The position numbers and the translations under genes are program-made. Shown in pieces: positions 60,670-64,000 of a stretch of 64,000 bases of DNA; position 1 is the first letter of the stretch; every line of letters starts with the position of its first letter. The notes beneath the pieces are model-generated. The model saw nothing but the letters and a program-made list of their open reading frames with translations. It was not told the origin of the DNA and made no database searches. The DNA lies in contig NZ_AP027042.1 of assembly GCF_027924605.1 (NCBI RefSeq), forward strand, positions 186,001 to 250,000, given 5' to 3'. Source of the stretch: Dyella sp. GSA-30. Lineage in GTDB: Bacteria > Pseudomonadota > Gammaproteobacteria > Xanthomonadales > Rhodanobacteraceae.

Positions 60670-63600
60670 TCAGTCGCCCAGCACTACGCCCACGCCGACG
60701 CGGAAGATAGGAGCATCGCCCTGTGCAGCGGAGATACCTGCATTCACGTTGAAACGACCGCTGTCGTTCCAGCGCGAGACACCCACACCCAGCGCGCTCT
60801 GGCCGCGGTAAGCCGCCACGCCTGCGTTCAATGTGACCTTGCCCGGCAGATACGGCATGTTGTTGACCAGGGCAGCCGAGGCCGCGATGCCACGGTTGGC
60901 CTGACGCTGCACGTTGTCGACCTTCTTGGACAAGCCGTTGACCTGGCCTTGCGTCCAGTCCTGCAGGTTGCTCATCGCGTCCTGCAGCTGGCCGACATTG
61001 GCGGCGTCCGTACGCTGTGTACCGGCGGCCACGTTGGTGATCCTGCGCTCGTTGCCTGCCGAACCGACCGATACCGTGTTGTCGGCATCGGCTACCGAGC
61101 CGGCGCCAATCGCCACCGAGTTGTTGCCTGTCACGCTCGCGCCAGCACCGATCGCCGTGCTGTTGTTGCCCACCGCTGCCGCGCCTTCGCCGGCCGCCAC
61201 GCTGGAACCACCCGTCGCCGTGGCCGGCTTGCCGGCGTCGCCGCTCGAAGCGAAGTGCGGGTTACCGTCACTCGGCTGGAGCGGATCGGCCGGGGACGTA
61301 CCACCGCCGCTGCCGTTCTCGATCGTCGTGACACGGTCGCCCAGCTTGTTGATCTGATCCTGCACACCCCACAACTGACCGCCATTGATCGCATCCATGC
61401 TGCCCGGCGCGACCAGACCGGCCATCACGTTGGTGATGGTCGTACCGGCGACGCCGCCGAGCGTGATCGAGCCGCGGCTGGAACCGGCGTCATACACCAC
61501 CGCATCCATCAGACTGCCGTCGTCGCCGATCAGGCCGGACGACTTCAGCTGACGCACGTTCACCGCATCGGTGTCTTCCGTACCGTCGGCCACGTTGACG
61601 ATCTGACGTTCATTGCCGGCCGAGCCGACCGAAACCGCGTTGGCACGATCAGCCACCGAACCGGCGCCCAGGGCCACTGCATTGTCGGCCGTTGCCTGGC
61701 TACCTGCGCCAATTGCTACCGAACGGCTGCCGGTGTTGACAGCGTCATCGCTGCCGTCATTGACGCCGTCGGCCTTGAAGTAACGCGTATCGCCTGCACT
61801 CGCCTTGGCGAGCTCGTTACGCAACTGCGAAACGTTGACCGCATCGGTTCCATCGCTACCCTCGGATACGCCCTTGAGCTGACGCGTGCCGTCGGTACCG
61901 GTGAAGTCGACGATGCCGCCGCCGGTTGCGGCCGCCACGGTGATGGCCGCACTCGCGCCGGCCTGCTGGACCAGACCCACCGAGCCGTTGCTGATGCGAT
62001 CGCCCAGATTGACGATGTCGCCTTCGTTCTTGGTCACGCGACCATCGAGGTTGGTGATGTTGGTCTCGTTGCTGGTCACGCGGTTGCCGATGGTGACGAT
62101 GTCGCCCTCGTTCTGGGTCACGCGGCCATCGAGGTTGGTGATGTTGGTCTCGGCGCTGCTCACACGGTCGCCGATGGTGACGATATCGCCCTCGTTCTTG
62201 GTCACGCGCTCATTCGTCGCGAACAGCTGTGAGCCGTTCACTGCCTCGTCGCTCGTCGCCGACAGTTCGCCATCGGCCACGCCCGCCAGCTTGCGCGCGC
62301 CGTCCGTGCCGGTGAAGTTCACCCGGCCACCGTCCGTACCGGCGGCCACCGCGATGTCGCGCGACGTCGCATCCTGCTGGACCAGGCCAAGCGAGCCGCT
62401 ACCCAGCTCGTTGCGAATATCGACGATGCTGCTTTCGTTCTTGGTGACGCGGCCGTCGAGATTGGTGATGTTGGTCTCGGCGCTGCTCACACGGTCGCCG
62501 ATGGTGACGATATCGCCTTCGTTCTTGGTCACGCGCTCATTCGTCGCGAACAGCTGCGAGCCGTTCACCGCCTCGTCGCTCGTCGATGACAGTTCGCCAT
62601 CGGCCACGCCCGCCAGTTTGCGCGCGCCGTCCGTGCCGGCGAAGTTCACCCGGCCACCGTCTGTGCCCGCGGCCACCGTGATGTCGCGCGACGTCGCATC
62701 CTGCTGCACCAGGCCAAGCGAGCCGCTGCCCAGCTCGTTACGGATGTCGACGATACTGCTTTCGTTCTTGGTCACGCGGCCGTCGAGGTTGGTGATGTTG
62801 GTCTCGGCGCTGCTGACGCGGTCGCCGATGGTGACGATATCGCCTTCGTTCTTGGTCACGCGGCCATCGAGCTGGACCGTATTGGCATTGAGTTGACCCA
62901 GCGCATCGCCCACGTTATCGACGGTCTTGTCACCACCGTTGTCCAGATCGGCCACGGTGTACTGCGGGCCGGTCACGACACCGCTGCCATTCATCGCGGC
63001 ACCGCCGCCCAGCGCCGAAATCAACGGCTTGAGCTGCTGCACGTTCACCGCATCGGCATTTTCCGTACCGTTGGCGACATTGATGAGCTGACGCGTACCG
63101 TTACCGCCCATGCCCCAGCCGATCGACACCACGTTGTCACGATCGGCCTCGGAGCCGTAGCCCAAGGCAACCGAGTTCTCGCCGGTCGCCCGGCTATTGG
63201 CGCCGATGGCGATCGTGCCCTCGTTGGTCGTTGCTTGCGCACCCGAGCCGATGGCGATGCTGCGCGCGCTGGTCGCAGCCGATCCCGGGCCCATGCCCAC
63301 GGACAGCCAACCGGATGCCAACGCGTCGTCGGAGCCGTCGTTCAGACCATCGGCCTTGAAGTAACGCGTCGCCGCGGTCAGATCGTTCTGAACATTAACG
63401 ATGTCGCCCGCATTTTGAATCACACGGCTATCAATATTGCTGATCGCGTCGCCAGCGTTGTACACATCGGTGCCGCCAACGCTGTACGTCGGGCCGGTTA
63501 CGGCGCCGGTGGTCGGGTTGATGGACGCACCGCCCCCCAAACCGGCCACCACCGACTGAAGCTGCGATACGTTCACCGCATCCGTGTTCTGCGTACCTGC

Positions 63601-64000
63601 AGCCACGAACGTGATCTGACGCTGCAAGGTGGCGTTGCCCACCGCCACGCTATTAGCGCGAGTGGCGGTGGAGCCATAGCCCAAGGCCACGCCGTAGCTT
63701 GCCGTTGCCGACGAGTTGCCGCCAATGGCGGTTGAACGAGCGCCCGATGCCGCCGAGGAGCGACCGATCGCCGTAGTAACGTCATTGCTTGCAGCTGCGC
63801 CGTAACCCAATGCCGTCGCATTCCAGGCGTTGGCGGTGGCATTCGCGCCGATGGCAGTCGACCCCGCCGTGCCACTGGCATTGAGGCTATTAGCGCTCGC
63901 GCCATAGCCGAGCACGACCGTGTTTTGCCCAGCCGCAGTGGCATTTCCGCCGATCGCCAGACTGGTCCTGCCGTCGTAACCGCCGGTGGACCCTGTGATG
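60670..64000 (-). CDS. Trimeric autotransporter adhesin (YadA-like), partial
   Basis: At least 1110 residues to the window end, N-terminus missing. Head repeats of the SLAIG-x-GxxSVALGxGS type cover the N-terminal part (e.g. SLAIGGNATAAGQNTVVLGYGASA, NSVALGYGSEADRDNVVSIG). Neck motifs (QLINVANGTENADAVNVQQL) alternate with coiled-coil stalk repeats NITNLDGRVTKNEGDIVTIGDRV. The last 75 residues (RGIAASAALVNNMPYLPGKVTLNAGVAAYRGQSALGVGVSRWNDSGRFNVNAGISAAQGDAPIFRVGVGVVLGD) form the YadA membrane anchor. It mediates adhesion to surfaces or cells. The frame stays open past the internal GTG at 63915, so the true start is upstream of the window. Its terminator is at 60586-60616. Confidence 0.95.
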   Translation of the reverse strand, partial: ITGSTGGYDGRTSLAIGGNATAAGQNTVVLGYGASANSLNASGTAGSTAIGANATANAWNATALGYGAAASNDVTTAIGRSSAASGARSTAIGGNSSATASYGVALGYGSTATRANSVAVGNATLQRQITFVAAGTQNTDAVNVSQLQSVVAGLGGGASINPTTGAVTGPTYSVGGTDVYNAGDAISNIDSRVIQNAGDIVNVQNDLTAATRYFKADGLNDGSDDALASGWLSVGMGPGSAATSARSIAIGSGAQATTNEGTIAIGANSRATGENSVALGYGSEADRDNVVSIGWGMGGNGTRQLINVANGTENADAVNVQQLKPLISALGGGAAMNGSGVVTGPQYTVADLDNGGDKTVDNVGDALGQLNANTVQLDGRVTKNEGDIVTIGDRVSSAETNITNLDGRVTKNESSIVDIRNELGSGSLGLVQQDATSRDITVAAGTDGGRVNFAGTDGARKLAGVADGELSSTSDEAVNGSQLFATNERVTKNEGDIVTIGDRVSSAETNITNLDGRVTKNESSIVDIRNELGSGSLGLVQQDATSRDIAVAAGTDGGRVNFTGTDGARKLAGVADGELSATSDEAVNGSQLFATNERVTKNEGDIVTIGDRVSSAETNITNLDGRVTQNEGDIVTIGNRVTSNETNITNLDGRVTKNEGDIVNLGDRISNGSVGLVQQAGASAAITVAAATGGGIVDFTGTDGTRQLKGVSEGSDGTDAVNVSQLRNELAKASAGDTRYFKADGVNDGSDDAVNTGSRSVAIGAGSQATADNAVALGAGSVADRANAVSVGSAGNERQIVNVADGTEDTDAVNVRQLKSSGLIGDDGSLMDAVVYDAGSSRGSITLGGVAGTTITNVMAGLVAPGSMDAINGGQLWGVQDQINKLGDRVTTIENGSGGGTSPADPLQPSDGNPHFASSGDAGKPATATGGSSVAAGEGAAAVGNNSTAIGAGASVTGNNSVAIGAGSVADADNTVSVGSAGNERRITNVAAGTQRTDAANVGQLQDAMSNLQDWTQGQVNGLSKKVDNVQRQANRGIAASAALVNNMPYLPGKVTLNAGVAAYRGQSALGVGVSRWNDSGRFNVNAGISAAQGDAPIFRVGVGVVLGD
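62194..62847 (-). repeat. 327-bp tandem duplication inside the adhesin stalk
   Basis: Two copies, 62194-62520 and 62521-62847, each encoding 109 residues, differ at few bases. The flanking 90 bp on the low-coordinate side repeats part of the unit again. Length variation by recombination is expected; the unit keeps the coiled-coil register in frame. Confidence 0.9.

Noticed and set aside
60670-64000. CRISPR-like repeated pattern in the adhesin gene
   Set aside because: The repeats encode in-frame protein modules and have no conserved spacer layout.

Overview
The window looks like chromosomal DNA of a high-GC gammaproteobacterium, most likely of the Xanthomonadales/Lysobacterales (Rhodanobacteraceae, Dyella- or Rhodanobacter-like). 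The pointers are a lipoyl-domain-bearing dihydrolipoyl dehydrogenase beside a two-lipoyl E2, an Oar-type TonB-dependent receptor, a homodimeric pyruvate dehydrogenase E1, malic enzyme MaeB, several small secreted DUF families (DUF2884, DUF2845, DUF6491, DUF4124), and a REP-like palindrome family scattered between genes. The taxonomic call is inference from gene content only. I see no rRNA, tRNA, CRISPR array, insertion sequence, prophage or replication origin.

Layout. 1-2.9 kb: lpdA (cut by the window start) and aceF. 3.3-7.8 kb: an ABC ATPase followed by a permease fused to an M1-type peptidase. 8-17.1 kb: mostly minus-strand small genes (MscS channel, two DUF2884 proteins, two DUF2845 proteins, DUF924, DUF2383-like, exported peroxiredoxin, secreted unknown), interrupted by a plus-strand pair of FAD dehydrogenase and ketopantoate-reductase-like protein. 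17.3-25.3 kb: glycine-zipper protein, UspA, ferritin-like protein, two lipoproteins, membrane LytTR regulator, acyltransferase, MFS exporter, AraC regulator. 25.5-32.4 kb: zinc alcohol dehydrogenase, MFS plus SGNH hydrolase operon with a divergent LysR regulator, GST, sulfotransferase, YqjD-like protein. 32.5-41.5 kb: aceE, secreted unknown, maeB, QEGLA-motif protein with a membrane partner, rsgA. 41.7-49 kb: alaA, SGNH hydrolase, LpxH-like phosphoesterase, two-component system facing mipA, a DUF2384-like small protein, and a glutaredoxin/IscA-like/rhodanese fusion. 49.3-64 kb: TonB receptor, AMP nucleosidase, DegV, DUF4124 protein, SDR, lipoprotein and ABC ATPase, SppA, exported alpha/beta hydrolase, and a trimeric autotransporter running off the window end.

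How the genes work together. aceE, aceF and lpdA supply the three subunits of one pyruvate dehydrogenase complex from two loci 30 kb apart, and maeB and alaA also feed or drain pyruvate. Several pairs are translationally coupled by 1-17 nt overlaps (FAD dehydrogenase/PanE-like, MFS/SGNH, QEGLA/membrane protein, DegV/DUF4124, lipoprotein/ABC ATPase, response regulator/kinase, peroxiredoxin/membrane protein). Most convergent gene gaps carry a palindromic repeat, so the repeats probably double as transcription terminators. The least ordinary loci are the ABC-permease/M1-peptidase fusion, the cysteine-free IscA-like middle domain in the glutaredoxin fusion, the REP element that encodes the C-terminus of a histidine kinase, and the QEGLA protein pair. 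No clear defence or wholly new system is visible; this is mainly core and lineage-accessory genome.
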